A program made the position numbers and the translations under genes. Of a DNA stretch of 64,000 nt, positions 30,072 to 41,073 are shown piece by piece. This DNA comes from Madurella fahalii (lineage: Eukaryota; Ascomycota; Sordariomycetes; Sordariales). The DNA is taken from contig CM056875.1 in NCBI GenBank assembly GCA_029876055.1, forward strand, positions 7,217,001 to 7,281,000. Direction: 5' to 3'. A model generated the notes under the pieces. That model was not told the origin of the DNA. It saw nothing but the letters and a program-made list of their open reading frames with translations, and searched no databases. The first letter of the stretch is position 1; the number at the start of each line of letters is the position of its first letter.

Positions 30072-31427
30072 GGTTGTTGTTTGGTTGGGTCCGCCGGTGT
30101 CTGCAGGGTGCTGGGGGGACGTTCGCGGGGGGTCTAGATTGCTAGTCCGGGATTTGGGTGAGTTTCTAATGAGCTCGGGCTGGTCATGGTGACGCTGCAG
30201 GCGGACGTGAGGAGAATATAAGTACCTTAAAGTAAGTACCTGACCTAATCCCCGCGCGACTGTCACGGCATCGCGAGTCTCGAACGCAGAATATGGCATC
30301 ATTGCCCGATATGGAAGTTATCTACGGCCGAAACGGGGCGCTGCTATCCGATTCCTACTGGCTCGCCCATGCCGACAATTTTACCAAGCCCGTTGAGGGC
30401 ATGGATTACGAGATAGAATCCGCCGATTACGTGCTTCTAAGATCCATAACGCAGCGCGCTTCCCCGCATCACCAACGCCTATTAGCGGTCTAGACTAAGG
30501 CAATGGTGGGAATGCCACGACGAGAACCACGAGAGGGACGTCCAAAATTGGTTAGGGAAACTCCGCAATTGGTGACGGAACTGGGCAAGTTGTGACTGCA
30601 TTTGTGCCGCGCCTTGGGAAAAGAGCCTCGGTAGGAGACAGTCCGGCAGTTAATTAGCAGCTCGCATCCGTCACAGGAACACGACTGGAGTGCTCGGCCT
30701 GGAACAAGAACAAAAGACCGAAGAGAAGCAGCAGTTGGCAATGAATGCTTAATGACTAGGTGGTCTTTGTTTATCCGCGCCCATCTGATTATCTTAGGTA
30801 CATTTTACGGTTATTACTGTCGATATTCAGTCAGTCCTCGCAGAAGAATCAAAAAGAGCGAGAAGCAAGCAAAAAGAAGACGGAGAACACACCAGAGTGC
30901 TTCCTGGTTATTCAAATCCCAAGATCACACGTCGCCGAATCCCGTTTCCATCGCTGCCAGACTAATTCGATTGTTTGCGTACCAGAGACCCCCGTAGAAG
31001 AAGACCGTGGAGTTTTTTTCTGTGACACCTCCTGTCAGCGGCGTAAACTCGTATCTATACTACTGAGTTGGGCCGCGGCGGTGTCATGCCGGTGCGAATT
31101 ATGCAGAGTAAGGAGGACCGTCTTTTGGAAGACCCCATTTTGGCTTCTAAAAAACGCCTTAATTGTGATAGCCACCCGACTTGACCTCTCCCGCCATAAC
31201 AGCAGTTAGATGTAAGAACGGGGGACGAAATAGCTATGATCCTCACTACGCCCCAATCATCGCTGTGACATAATGGGAAGGTGTCTCGTATGCATCGTGT
31301 GGCCCAGGTGCTGATCTTCAACTAAGTACCCCCCTATTTCACTCAACCCGCTATCCAACCAAGTGTGGAGGACAACTCTCACCCGACCGAGACACCCTAC
31401 TAGGCTTACTCTTGGCCTACTCAAGGG
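30072..31427. other. Intergenic, no supported gene
   Basis: Promoter side of the dioxygenase gene (with AAGTACCTTAAAGTAAGTAC at about 30220-30239) and 3' flank of the esterase gene. Frames present have no recognisable content. Confidence 0.6.
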
Positions 31428-32642
31428 CTACTCCAGCTTGGGAGTTGTCCAACTATATGCCGGCCTGATACCCGAGAAGTCCGGCGCTGTGTTTTTCAAC
31501 TCAGTGACATCGGTATCGAATTGTACCCCTTTTTCCTTCACCAGGAACTTCCGAATGTACGCATCCAGCAATTCCTGCTGCGTCGCGGGAAACTGACAGA
31601 GATTATGGCCGCCGTGCAGCGACACGGCCATCCTATCCGCCAGCCCGAGCGCCTCGTACACCTTCTTGGTCGCGCCCATGCACTGGAAGCTCGAGCGGGG
31701 CTGGTTGTACTGGATGTCGTCCTGCAGGACGAGGAGGGCCCTGGGGGCGACGAGCGCGGCCACCGAGTGCCTGTCGAACGGCAGCTCGTGCGGGTTGTCG
31801 TAGAAGCGCCTGAACGACGTCGCCTGGCCGTAATCCGTCTCGTAGGGGTCGCACTGCACCGTGTTGCAGATGTCATACCGCCCCTTGTCGTCGTCGCGCA
31901 GCCGGTAGCACGAGTCGGCGCTCGGCCCGGCCTCCTGGACGATGGTCAGGCCCACCCGCTCCTCGAAGCCGCCCACCGCCAGCGCCATCCGGCCGTAGCG
32001 GCTGCACCCCGTCACGCCAATCCGGGTTGGGTCGAGGGACGTCTGGCCCGTCGTGAGCTCGACCGCGTCGATGATCCGCGACACCGCCCAGATGCCGGCT
32101 GCCGTGGTGCCTGCGCCGTGGCCGGTGCCGTAGAGATCGTAAAAGAGGCCCCGGCGGGCCGGGGCAAAGCCTCTCTCAGCTCGGCCGACGGTATCGACCT
32201 GGAAAGTGATCGTCGCGATGTTCGAGGGGACAGGGAGGGTGCCGGCAGAAAGGTCGATGAGCGCGGGGTAGGGCGGTTTGCCGGTCGTGGGGTAGGTAAT
32301 GTTGGCGTTGAAAGTGATAGTTTTGCTGTCGACGGCGATGGTGAGGACGAGCTGATTGCCATTGTTTACCGAGGCTTTGAGGGATGTTGGAGGGCTAGGG
32401 ATGGGGCCGAATTCGTAGGTTTCTGCGAGCTGGGCCAGTTCGCTTCGCCGGCATGCCCATTCAGACTTCTTGGTGATACGCGTCCCTTGCACGGTGAGGA
32501 AGGGGTCTGGGAGTTCCCGAGAGCCTCGGGGCTGAGCCGGAGAAAGAGAGAAGTTGGCGGGAACGGGGGCGCATGGTGCAGCTGTGGATTGGCCGCTAGC
32601 AAGAGTGAACACGGATGTGAGTACGGCGGTCAACCTCATCAT
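31428..32642 (-). CDS. Secreted CE15 4-O-methyl-glucuronoyl methylesterase
   Basis: Intronless, 404 aa from the ATG at 32642 (the next codon is also ATG). It cleaves ester bonds between lignin alcohols and 4-O-methyl-glucuronic acid side chains of xylan. A signal peptide (LTAVLTSVFTLASGQS) precedes DPFLTVQGTRITKKSEWACR, the CE15 opening. Then come YEFGPIPSPP, RRGLFYDLYGTGHGAGT, GIWAVSRIIDAVE and the nucleophile motif GVTGCSRYGRMALAVGGF. The acid region is LTIVQEAGPSADSCYR, followed by HELPFDRHSVAALVAPRALL and the catalytic His region SLHGGHNLCQFP. All catalytic positions are present. No carbohydrate-binding module is fused. A TATA box lies about 100 nt upstream. Together with the nearby GH27 it suggests lignocellulose degradation. 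Confidence 0.92.
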   Translation of the reverse strand: MMRLTAVLTSVFTLASGQSTAAPCAPVPANFSLSPAQPRGSRELPDPFLTVQGTRITKKSEWACRRSELAQLAETYEFGPIPSPPTSLKASVNNGNQLVLTIAVDSKTITFNANITYPTTGKPPYPALIDLSAGTLPVPSNIATITFQVDTVGRAERGFAPARRGLFYDLYGTGHGAGTTAAGIWAVSRIIDAVELTTGQTSLDPTRIGVTGCSRYGRMALAVGGFEERVGLTIVQEAGPSADSCYRLRDDDKGRYDICNTVQCDPYETDYGQATSFRRFYDNPHELPFDRHSVAALVAPRALLVLQDDIQYNQPRSSFQCMGATKKVYEALGLADRMAVSLHGGHNLCQFPATQQELLDAYIRKFLVKEKGVQFDTDVTELKNTAPDFSGIRPAYSWTTPKLE

Positions 32643-34077
32643 GATGCTGGACTGAGAGAGGAACAGGATGATACTGGTGTTGTGCCACGCATCCGTAACC
32701 CACGACTTGGGGTGAGTCGACGATGGCAACCAACGTAATTAATATACCCGGACCCTTCTAGGGTACAGCGCTCGAAAACCAGTAGATCGAGCCATGGCCC
32801 AAACTTTCGTATATTAAAGTGTGGGGTTGCGGAGATTTATAATGTGGATGTACCCTGTACTGTACATTTGTGGTACACATATCTATGTTGGTTATGTCTA
32901 TCGTCGTCGGAAGTTGGGGTCCTTGTCCTCTTTGGCTAGCGCATCGGCAGGATGGCTGTTTAAGTCACGCCCCGGACTTAGACGTGCCGTGTCTTGCGAC
33001 GTTGCAATCCATGTCAACACCTGCGCGGATCTTTTTGAACATCGTATGTCAGCCAATACATCAAGGCACACAACTCCCTACACTCTTCGAACCACGAAGT
33101 AATATAAGACTTGATTACCGCCGTCACCGATCATCACGACGCAAGTAGTAGGTTGTAACCTTGAGAAAACTGAACAGCTTCTCACACATCGTCGCATCGA
33201 CGGCCAAAGCAAGGAGCCAAGTTGGCCCCCAAATCGTGCAATACCAAACGCGGGGTGAGACATGTCGTGGGATAGTGCCTTGCCGCCATCGCAGGCGGTT
33301 TGCTGATGTACTGTGGCCTAGATCATGCCCACGGGATTTGGAGAAGACGGAGGTGTCGTGCATGTAGTGTTGGTCTGTCACTAGACGCGACCTCCCCAGA
33401 CCGATGATTCGGTAGAGGCGGATTAGAGTAGCTAATGATGCGAAACGGCACAGCGGTAGCCCTTTTAGCCATCAACATAGATTAGACCGCACTCTGGAAG
33501 AGTCTCGCGTGTCCTGCAAGACGCAACCGCTTTCTGGAAGATGGCGATGGAACTTGTTGGCGACTTTTGCGCCGCGCTTGATCTCGTTATGGTTCTTTTG
33601 ACGCCAAGCTGTAGGTAGGTAATCGGCCTGCTTAAACAAAGAGGTGACGATGATCAAAAGATGTTCCTAGTTCGCCAGGCGCGGTGGTAGCCGTCGACTG
33701 AGGTTCTGGAGTATTAGTTTGTCGCCCCGTTTCCTATGATTGGAACCCGAAGCCTCCTGCGCCCTGTAGGAGATGCCGGTTCTAGCTGGCCTGATTTCTT
33801 TCCTAGTTAACGCCTAACCATCTGTAGCTAGGAATTGCTGCCTTTGCTAGTTTCACTGGTTAGCTGGACGGTCTGTAGAAAGGGCGTCAATCGGATTGCA
33901 AGTGGTTTCCGCCTCAAGCGATGCTTGTCAATCGTGGTGAGTGAAGGGACGCCGTCTTTTCCCGCCGACTAACCAGCCGCCTTTTCTGCCAACTCCGCCA
34001 AAGAAGAACAAAGTTGCAGCCAGGGTATCAAGATGATTCGTACACATAATCTTACAGTCGCAGAGCCTACGCCCGCC
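32643..34077. other. Intergenic, no supported gene
   Basis: Promoter of the esterase gene and 3' flank of the peptidyl-tRNA hydrolase gene. It contains CCTGTACTGTACATTTG at about 32853 and GTAGGTAGGTAATCGG at about 33611. No coding sequence recognised. Confidence 0.6.
32739..32746 (-). promoter_or_regulatory. TATA box of the glucuronoyl esterase gene
   Basis: The minus strand reads TATATTAA, 97-104 nt upstream of the ATG at 32642. Confidence 0.45.
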
Positions 34078-34683
34078 TTATCCATCTTTCCATTTGCTCT
34101 CCAAGCTAATGAGGGCGTCGAGGACCCCCTCGGTCGACCTTCCCTCTAGGACAGACCTATCATGCCTCGAAACGGTGCTGAGTACGAAGTCGGACACGGT
34201 CGCCTTGTCCCGCCCCTGTGGCCTGCCAATCCCCACCGACACTCGCGCGAATTTGGCCCCGGGAGCTTGGCTCAACAAGATACGCAAGCTTTGGATACTC
34301 CTGACGCCGTTGTGGCCCTTGTGGCTGCTGTCCCATTTCCTTGTCTTGACGGCGCCCATCTCCAACTCAAGGTCGTCGTGTATCAGTACGACAGCGCCCT
34401 GCTCGGGAGAGAGCATGTACTCCTCAAAATGCTGCCGGATCGCTGCTGCCACCCAGACCCCTGATACATTCATTATGGCTGGGCTCTGCACCAGCGAGTA
34501 CCTCCAGCCGATCGACGCGAGAGCAGGTTGTTTGCCATACTTGGTTGTTGTAAACGGGGGCAGGTCTAGAGATAGCTGCTTTCGGAGAGACTCTAGCACT
34601 ATGTGGCCGGCGGAATGGTAGGTGTCACGGTATTTGCCCGGGTTCCCGATGCTTAGGATAAGGACTCGTTGTACTGGAGACAT
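34078..34683 (-). CDS. PTH1: Peptidyl-tRNA hydrolase, Pth1 family
   Basis: Intronless, 201 aa, the usual length. The enzyme releases tRNA from prematurely dropped peptidyl-tRNA, in fungi probably mainly in mitochondria. Motifs in order: VLILSIGNPGKYRDTYHSAG (GNPG.Y..T.HN.G motif with the catalytic His; the usual Asn is Ser here), PAIMNVSGVWV (the N-x-SG substrate loop), LIHDDLELEMGAVKTRKW with the catalytic Asp, SSHKGHNGVRSI (the GHNG motif), and KFARVSVGIGRP with RDKATVSDFVL. The His-Ser change in the first motif is a small departure from bacterial consensus. Housekeeping function is firmly inferred from family. Confidence 0.92.
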   Translation of the reverse strand: MSPVQRVLILSIGNPGKYRDTYHSAGHIVLESLRKQLSLDLPPFTTTKYGKQPALASIGWRYSLVQSPAIMNVSGVWVAAAIRQHFEEYMLSPEQGAVVLIHDDLELEMGAVKTRKWDSSHKGHNGVRSIQSLRILLSQAPGAKFARVSVGIGRPQGRDKATVSDFVLSTVSRHDRSVLEGRSTEGVLDALISLESKWKDG

Positions 34684-35306
34684 TGTGTCTGCGATTTGCG
34701 TGTATGAAGAACCCGGGGGATAGCGGGAGCTCGAAGTTTCAGCGTCGGCGATAGCTTGGCTTGCGTCTCGTAGTCAGAGTCGGGAAGACGCCAAGGCCGT
34801 AGTCGTGCAAGGAGGTGGTTGTCATGAAAAGGAGTGAAAGCCCCACAATGGACTGAGACTCGGGTCTTGCTATCGCTTCGTTCGAGGTTCCCGCGGTGCG
34901 GGAGTCGATCGGCTTGTCGAAGAGCTGTCGCTGGAAAAGAGACCGTTAAAAAAAAAAAAAAAAAAAAAAGATGCCGGCAGGTTTCGGCCGGCAATGGAAA
35001 GCGAAGACCCACTCAGGTTTGTTTGCTAACGGTGGCTTGCAAGCCCCAGCACTGACGTCGTTGAGGCGGGGCATCGGCACTGGAAATGAGCCCGCACCGC
35101 CACAATCAAGTTCCCGTCGTCACCCTTTCGATCCTCCCAGACACTGCAAGGATCCGGGCTGATTGTTCGCGGCGCATTCCTCCTTCAACATTCCACTCAG
35201 TCGGCATTTCATTTCACGAGCATTCTTGTTTTGTCTACTCCGGATTAGTGCCCTTGATACCAGCGATACCCGACCACACGAAAAGCAATCAGCACTCTTC
35301 TCCATC
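34684..35306. other. Divergent promoter region with A22 tract
   Basis: Shared 5' flank of the peptidyl-tRNA hydrolase gene (minus) and the BAR-protein gene (plus). It contains 22 consecutive A at 34948-34969, which may act as a nucleosome-excluding element for the two housekeeping genes. Confidence 0.6.
34948..34969. repeat. A22 homopolymer tract
   Basis: Twenty-two consecutive A on the plus strand between two divergent housekeeping genes, matching the length of the T22 tract at 24894-24915. Confidence 0.9.
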
Positions 35307-36402
35307 ATGTCTTGGGCGGGTACGAGACCCCCGCGGTGGCTACATCTCGCCGCCATGCATGCTGACCGCGCCCCGCAGGCTTCAAGAAGAATGTCAACCG
35401 CGCGACGACGCAGGTGATGATGAAAACCGGTCCGTCCGACCGTTCCCTTCGAGTTTTGGCTTTCCGGCCTCCGAAGAACGTTGCTGATGTGGGTTGCGAT
35501 AGGTCATGTTGAGAAGACGAACGACCGGGATTATGAAGTCGAGGAGAGGTATGGGAAACGTAAAGGGGATACCGCCGAGATGGATAAACACTGAGACATG
35601 CGACAGGAGATTTAGGACAATGGAAGCGGCGTCCCTGCGGTTACAGAAAGAAGCAAAGGGATATCTCGATTCCCTGCGAGGTACGAGTGCCAACAGCACT
35701 AAGGTGGAGAATGCTGGGTGCTGACTGCATTTCTCGCAGCAATGACGGCCTCGCAGATGCGGATTGCCGAGACAATCGACGCATTCTACGGCGACTCTGG
35801 CGCGAAGGACGGTGTGAGCAGGAGCTACAAGCAAGCGGTGGAGGACCTAGATGCCGAGACGATCAAGGCCCTGGATGGGCCATACCGGACCACCGTATTA
35901 GAGCCTATCTCCCGGTTTTGCGCCTATTTCCCCGACGTAAACGAGTGTACGTGTTACTCACCCCCTTACCCACAGGAACCTGAATCTGACACGTCCGTCG
36001 ACTCCAGGCATCAAGAAGCGCGGGCACAAACTCCTCGACTACGATGCCTTACGCGCCAAGGTCAAGAAGCTCGTCGAGAAACCCGACAAGGACGTAACCA
36101 AGCTGCCGCGGGCCGAGAAGGAGATGGAGATGGCCAAGGCGGCCTACGAGCAGCTCAACGAGCAGCTGTGCTCAGAGCTACCCCAGCTCATCGACCTGCG
36201 CGTGCCCTACCTCGACCCGTCGTTCGAGGCCCTCGTCAAGATCCAGCTGCGCTTCTGCGCCGAGGCCTACAGCAGGATGGCCCAGGTGCAACAGTACCTC
36301 GACGCCGACACGCGGGACCAGTACGCGCAAGGCCATCTGGACAGCAGAGTCGAGCAGGTTCTGCAGGAAATAAGGGAGCTGAGCATCAGCGGTACTGTTT
36401 GA
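35307..36402 (+). CDS. RVS161: BAR-domain protein, Rvs161/Hob3 orthologue
   Basis: Six exons: 35307-35319, 35379-35429, 35503-35548, 35607-35680, 35740-35946, 36008-36402; 261 aa, every phase consistent. The tiny first exon encodes MSWAG. The joined protein begins MSWAGFKKNVNRATTQVMMK, then TGHVEKTNDRDYEVEE, the near-invariant opening of the amphiphysin-like Rvs161/Hob3 group. Next come TMEAASLRLQKEAKGYLDSL, FCAYFPDVNECIKKRGHKLL and SELPQLIDLRVPYLDPSFEA. The BAR dimer bends membranes and works with an Rvs167-type SH3 partner in endocytic vesicle scission and actin patch function. The lack of an SH3 domain is normal for Rvs161. Length matches the family. Confidence 0.95.
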
Positions 36403-38991
36403 GCCCGGGTTGGGGGGAACGGGGCCACAGGAGACTTGAATCACACTTTACGGCGTATGAGGTATGTGCATTGGTTATCGATGCAGCAACTTGGGCAGTA
36501 CACACGGGGGCGTGTAACTGGAGAGGCACCCGTCCGCTGCATAGACCCGGGGCGATATCCACGTGTTTGTTGGGGACCTTGCGAAACAGGCGTTTGTAAA
36601 ACACGGCTCTTGGGTTTTCTTTGCTCTAACGCGGTAGGCTAGAATTGACATTACGGGCTACTGTTCCTTGCGGCAGCTACGGGGACGCATGCTAGTATTT
36701 GTAACGTTGATCCCAATCGATGGCTAGGTTGTTCGGAGAAGAATCTTCCGATACAGCGGTGTTTTCCTGTCTCGAGAAGCGCTGCCCGGCGCATTGTACA
36801 GTACCCTGGTGCGCCCGAGAGCTACACGGGCAAGCCGACCCCATCACTACTCCACCAACCAATCCAGTCTTATTCTAGCACTGCCTCGATGGGGTGGATA
36901 ATTCCGCTACGCTCAACGACTTGACCGGTTTTCAGGTTTCCCCTTGTCCCGGGATCCTGGCGTCTCCTCGTTCACTAAGGTACTGAACCGTACCTTGCAC
37001 AGTAGCGGAGTGTAGTTTAGTGTCGGACCCAAGGATCGAATCGACAATTGGAACGACACACTGGTTCTCCACGGGAGATCTTCCTGGCGCACATCGTGTG
37101 TAAGATCAGCTGAAGCGAAATGGGAGGACAGGGCGATGCCAAGACTTTATGGACAAGGCTTGGAGCCGAGCGAACAGAGCGAAACGCTGAACAAAACTTA
37201 TTTCGAGAAGACGGGAAGCGCTATTGCGCGCCGATCTCTCAGTGCTCCGGCGGCAGTGTGACCCTGACATCACGATTGCTTGGGTTCTGATGTTCGGCGT
37301 CAAAAGCGGCTGCTCACATCCGATCAATTGGCCCCGAGGCTATCACGCCGCCAAAGTTCGTCAGCGCAACGATTGGTGACGCTGATGTTGAGGCTGAAAC
37401 GGCTCCAACATGGAGTGGTTCTCGAAGTGGGTCTGCATGTTTTGGGGGGGATGTTTCGGAAGCGCTGGAGCGCTGGCCTCGACTGGCAGCCAACGCTTCG
37501 ATCTGGCGGCTCACGGATCTCTCCGGCGTTTAAAATGTTGGCGGGGTAAGCCGCAGGCGTTCGTCCTCGTTGGCCCGATGCTCTTGCAATGGAACTTCAG
37601 ACTGTTCCTGCTGTGCACCATGGACACTGCAGCCGTTCGTCCATGGAGGGCTGCCGCTGCATTGCGAAGGAGACTCTTCGGAGCGCCCCAGACATCGAGG
37701 GCCATTCAGGCTATGCGGCCCGACCAATTCCTTCTGGAATTATGGGCAGCTGCACCAAGAGATACGCGACGGCGTGGCTTGCCGACATAAAGGCATGTTC
37801 ATGTTTTCGCGGAGAGCTCTTCATTTCATCTCATCTCTCCCGGCAATCAGCGTCTCGCTGCAACATACTATGTTAGGCAGGCGATCGCCTGGAAAAACTG
37901 CTGTGCCTCATGAATGGTTGGCTAAGGGATGTCCCGAGAATTGGGGGATGCTGCAACTCCAAAATGCGCAGGTTCCGAGGACTCGGAGTCCGCTGTCGGT
38001 CAAAGAGTCGGCCGCTGTTTGCCATTCAAGTGTCCTATTGAGCGTTTCGATCAGGCCGGCAAAGGCCAGGGTCTAGACGTGGCCATCGACCCCAACTTGG
38101 ACGAGACTAAATTGTCGCGCGTCTATGTACTGTACACACGTTCGAACCAGGGCCACAGACGTCCCTACTCTTTGTGTGTGTGTCGTAACTGGTGTCTAAA
38201 GATAGCTGGACAACTTCCCTTAGCAGAAGCCGGCGGCTTTGCTACGATTGTGTGGCGGGTCTCAATGTTAGGTATGTTGAGATAATCCTCTGCAATTTCC
38301 CCTTTCATCCTCTATTGCGCAAACAGAGGAGGCCGGCAAGGCACATCCCACATCGATCAATCAAGTCGGCTGCTTGTCCCGTCCCGCCATCCCACCCCCA
38401 ACTTTAGCAGCCAGGTACCAGGCCCCTGCCATTCTTTTGTTAGTGGGCATTGACGGGACCCCTGCAGTTGCAGCTTAGCGCTCTGCAAGCCCCGAGACGA
38501 TCCCTGGAAGATCACTGGAGCTCTGGGCCTCTCGGTCCGGACCCCTTGCCCCCCCGGCGATATTGACCAGGGTCTCGATTCACCCGTTTGACGAGTTTCG
38601 CAACCAGAGAGAGGTCCAGGTCGAGTTCGTATTGCCACTTTCTTTGCTCCATATCATGCCTGCCCTCCCGTTCTAAGAATCTCCTCCAGATCTCTCGTTT
38701 TGCCTTGCACCAATTGTCTAGATTGCCGTCCGCTGCACTATAGTTTGCTGCAGCTGTCGTCATTGTCGCAACCGAGGAACGTCACCTATCACAGCCCAGA
38801 ATCCCAACCAGGCTACCTTACCAACCACCACAACAACAAATTCGCGAGGTTGGTGAGCGGACCGGTGCGCTGGCAGCTCCTCTGCCAGGAACAAAAAGAC
38901 GCAATCGCCGGTCGTTGATCGACCACCCCAAGCTCGCTCGTTTCCACTCGGCCCACACTATTGACGACGCATTCGCGGACAGCCAGCAGCC
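36403..38991. other. Long intergenic region between two BAR genes
   Basis: About 2.6 kb with no supported gene. It holds the 18-bp element at 36791-36808 that recurs at 60634-60651, a second GTACCTTGCACAGTAGCGG-like motif near 36990, and ATGTACTGTACACACG at about 38125. Frames at 37280-38285 overlap one another and carry no domain. Confidence 0.6.
36791..36808. repeat. 18-bp intergenic element, copy 1
   Basis: GCATTGTACAGTACCCTG occurs here and identically at 60634-60651, both intergenic. The core GTAC-N-GTAC is palindromic and related shorter versions occur elsewhere in the window. Confidence 0.8.
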
Positions 38992-40379
38992 ATGAATTTC
39001 ACCAAGAAGTTTGACCGCGCCTTCCAATGGGCGGGCGAAAAGATGGGCGCAGAGGCCAAGACAACCATGTCGGATGACTTCAAGATGCTCGAGACCGAGA
39101 TGGCACTTCGGTTCGATGGTGAGTTGCATTTCCCCAGCACGGCGACGCGCAAGTTACTAACAGCGTGCTAGGCATGGATCGCCTCCAACGGTCCATGAAC
39201 CAATATGTCAAGTGGATCGGCCGCCACGTTGAGGCTTCCGAAGACAAGGAGAAGGGTCTGCCGGTCGGTTACCTGGGACGCACCATGGTTAGCCACGGCG
39301 AGGAATTCCAGCCCGACTCGGAGTTTGGCAACTGCCTGATAACAATGGGCCGTGCCAACGAGAGGGTGGCGGCGATCCAAGATGCTTTCGTTGGCGAGGC
39401 TACCGCTTCATGGCTGGAGACGCTTGAGAGATCCCTCGCCATGATGAAGGAATACCAGACCGCTCGCAAGAAGCTCGAGAACCGGCGCCTGGCCTATGAC
39501 GCAAGCATGAGCAAACTCCAAAAAGCTAAGCGAGACGACTTCCGGCTCGAGGAAGAACTCCGCGGGGCCAAGGCCAAGTACGAGGAGTCGTCCGAGGATG
39601 TCCTTCGCCGGATGCAAGACATCCAGGACGCCGAAGTCGAGAGTGTCCGGGGCTTGACGCAGTTCTTGGACGCCGAGCTCGACTACCACGAGCGATGCGC
39701 CGAGGAACTCCGCCGTGTGCGGAACAACTGGGCCGGCACGTCAACCGCGGGCCCAATGGGTGGCTATGGTGGCCTAGAGCGTCGCCCAACCAACCGGGGC
39801 AGGTCTAACACGGCGCCACGAGCAAGCATCTACGGTGTCTCCGAATTTGACGAGAGAGAGACGAGCGCGCCGCCAGTCCGTATGCCCCCTCGTGCCAGCA
39901 CATCTCGCGCTGGGTTCTCGATGCAGCCTCAAAGCCAACAGCCCGATGGGCTTGCCCGGCCCGCCATTGGGAAAGCGAATAGCTTCCAAGGCGGCGCCAA
40001 CCTGGAGCGAGAGCGCATCGGCGGCCGCATCTCTGGCAACTCTACACCGAACTCGACCTATGCAGTGAATCAGAGCATCCCGAACGTGGGCGCCCTGCGT
40101 AGTCAGCTGCGGCCAGTGAGCCGGATCGTGACGACGAGGGACAACATCTTCGCGGACCGAGACGGCGACACGACGAGCGACACTGGCAGCCCAGACTGGG
40201 GCAACCGAAGTACGAGCCCGGATACGAGCATTGGCAGCCTCAGTCGCACCTCTAGTAATACTGCGCCAGCGAATTACAGCGGTCTGGGTTCCCGGAAGGT
40301 CCCCCCTCCGCCGCCGCCGAGCCGCTCGAAGAAGCCGCCGCCGCCAGTTCCTGCTAGGCGGGAGACCAGCCACTACTAA
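38992..40379 (+). CDS. N-BAR protein with proline-rich tail (endophilin/Gvp36-like)
   Basis: Two exons (38992-39118, 39172-40379) give 444 aa. The N-terminus MNFTKKFDRAFQWAGEKMGA is an amphipathic helix typical of N-BAR proteins, followed by the BAR three-helix bundle up to about residue 245. Landmarks are LGRTMVSHGEEFQPDSEFG, KEYQTARKKLENRRLAYDAS and LTQFLDAELDYHERCAEEL. The rest is Ser/Thr/Arg-rich and ends with two proline runs (VPPPPPPSRSKKPPPPVPAR) that look like SH3-binding sites. There is no SH3 domain of its own. Such fungal proteins act on membrane curvature at the Golgi, endosome or plasma membrane. The polyproline tail could recruit an Rvs167-type SH3 protein, but that is inference. 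Confidence 0.88.
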
Positions 40380-41073
40380 AAATATACTATGGGCGGTTGT
40401 TGAATGCCGGAATGGCTTGTCAATCGATTAAAAGTATCTCGATAGGTTGTTTTGGATGGAGTTCTGGTGTTGGTTCCGGTATGCGCTTGCGTGGGCTGGG
40501 CTCCGCGGGTTAGTTTACTTTGTCGAGGCGTCATTACCTGTGACCTATTAGAGGCGTAGAAGAAGCGTAATCCTACGGACCGCAAGGCATGAATAATTGA
40601 AGAATTATGGCTTATCCCCAACGATTGTCGCTTTGTTGAGCTGCCTGTGCAGAAGTTGGAAGATTACGCGTCGCGTTGCAGATGAGGTTGGGGCTGCATG
40701 CAGTGGAGTGGCACCTCCGTTAACCCCTGCAGCCAAGCTCTCCACCACGCTGGATCTCGCCAAAACGGCCTGGGTGGGGTACACCTAGACCCATTTCTTA
40801 CCCTCCGAGCTCTAGTGTATTTACGAACCCGAACCTAAACGTACCAGGAAAATACGAGCGCCGATGCGACACTAATCAACACGGCTTCTTCCTCACCGAT
40901 ATCGCCAATCAAGCAAGCCGTTCATTTCGGCGTACCTCAGTGCTCTGCTCTGCCTCCGGAATCCCGGTCTTTCCTTCTCTGCCGCACCTCGGCTGGCTGA
41001 TCCGACCCCGGCCTTCGAACCAGACTCCGTTGCGCGAACCGAGCCAAGACCGTGAACATCGGATCCGCCCACC
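40380..41073. other. Intergenic, no supported gene
   Basis: 3' flank of the N-BAR gene and promoter of the cyclin gene. Nothing recognised. Confidence 0.6.

Noticed and set aside
31521..32738. 405-codon plus-strand open frame
   Set aside because: It is the antisense shadow of the CE15 esterase gene, caused by high GC third positions; no domain and unnatural composition.
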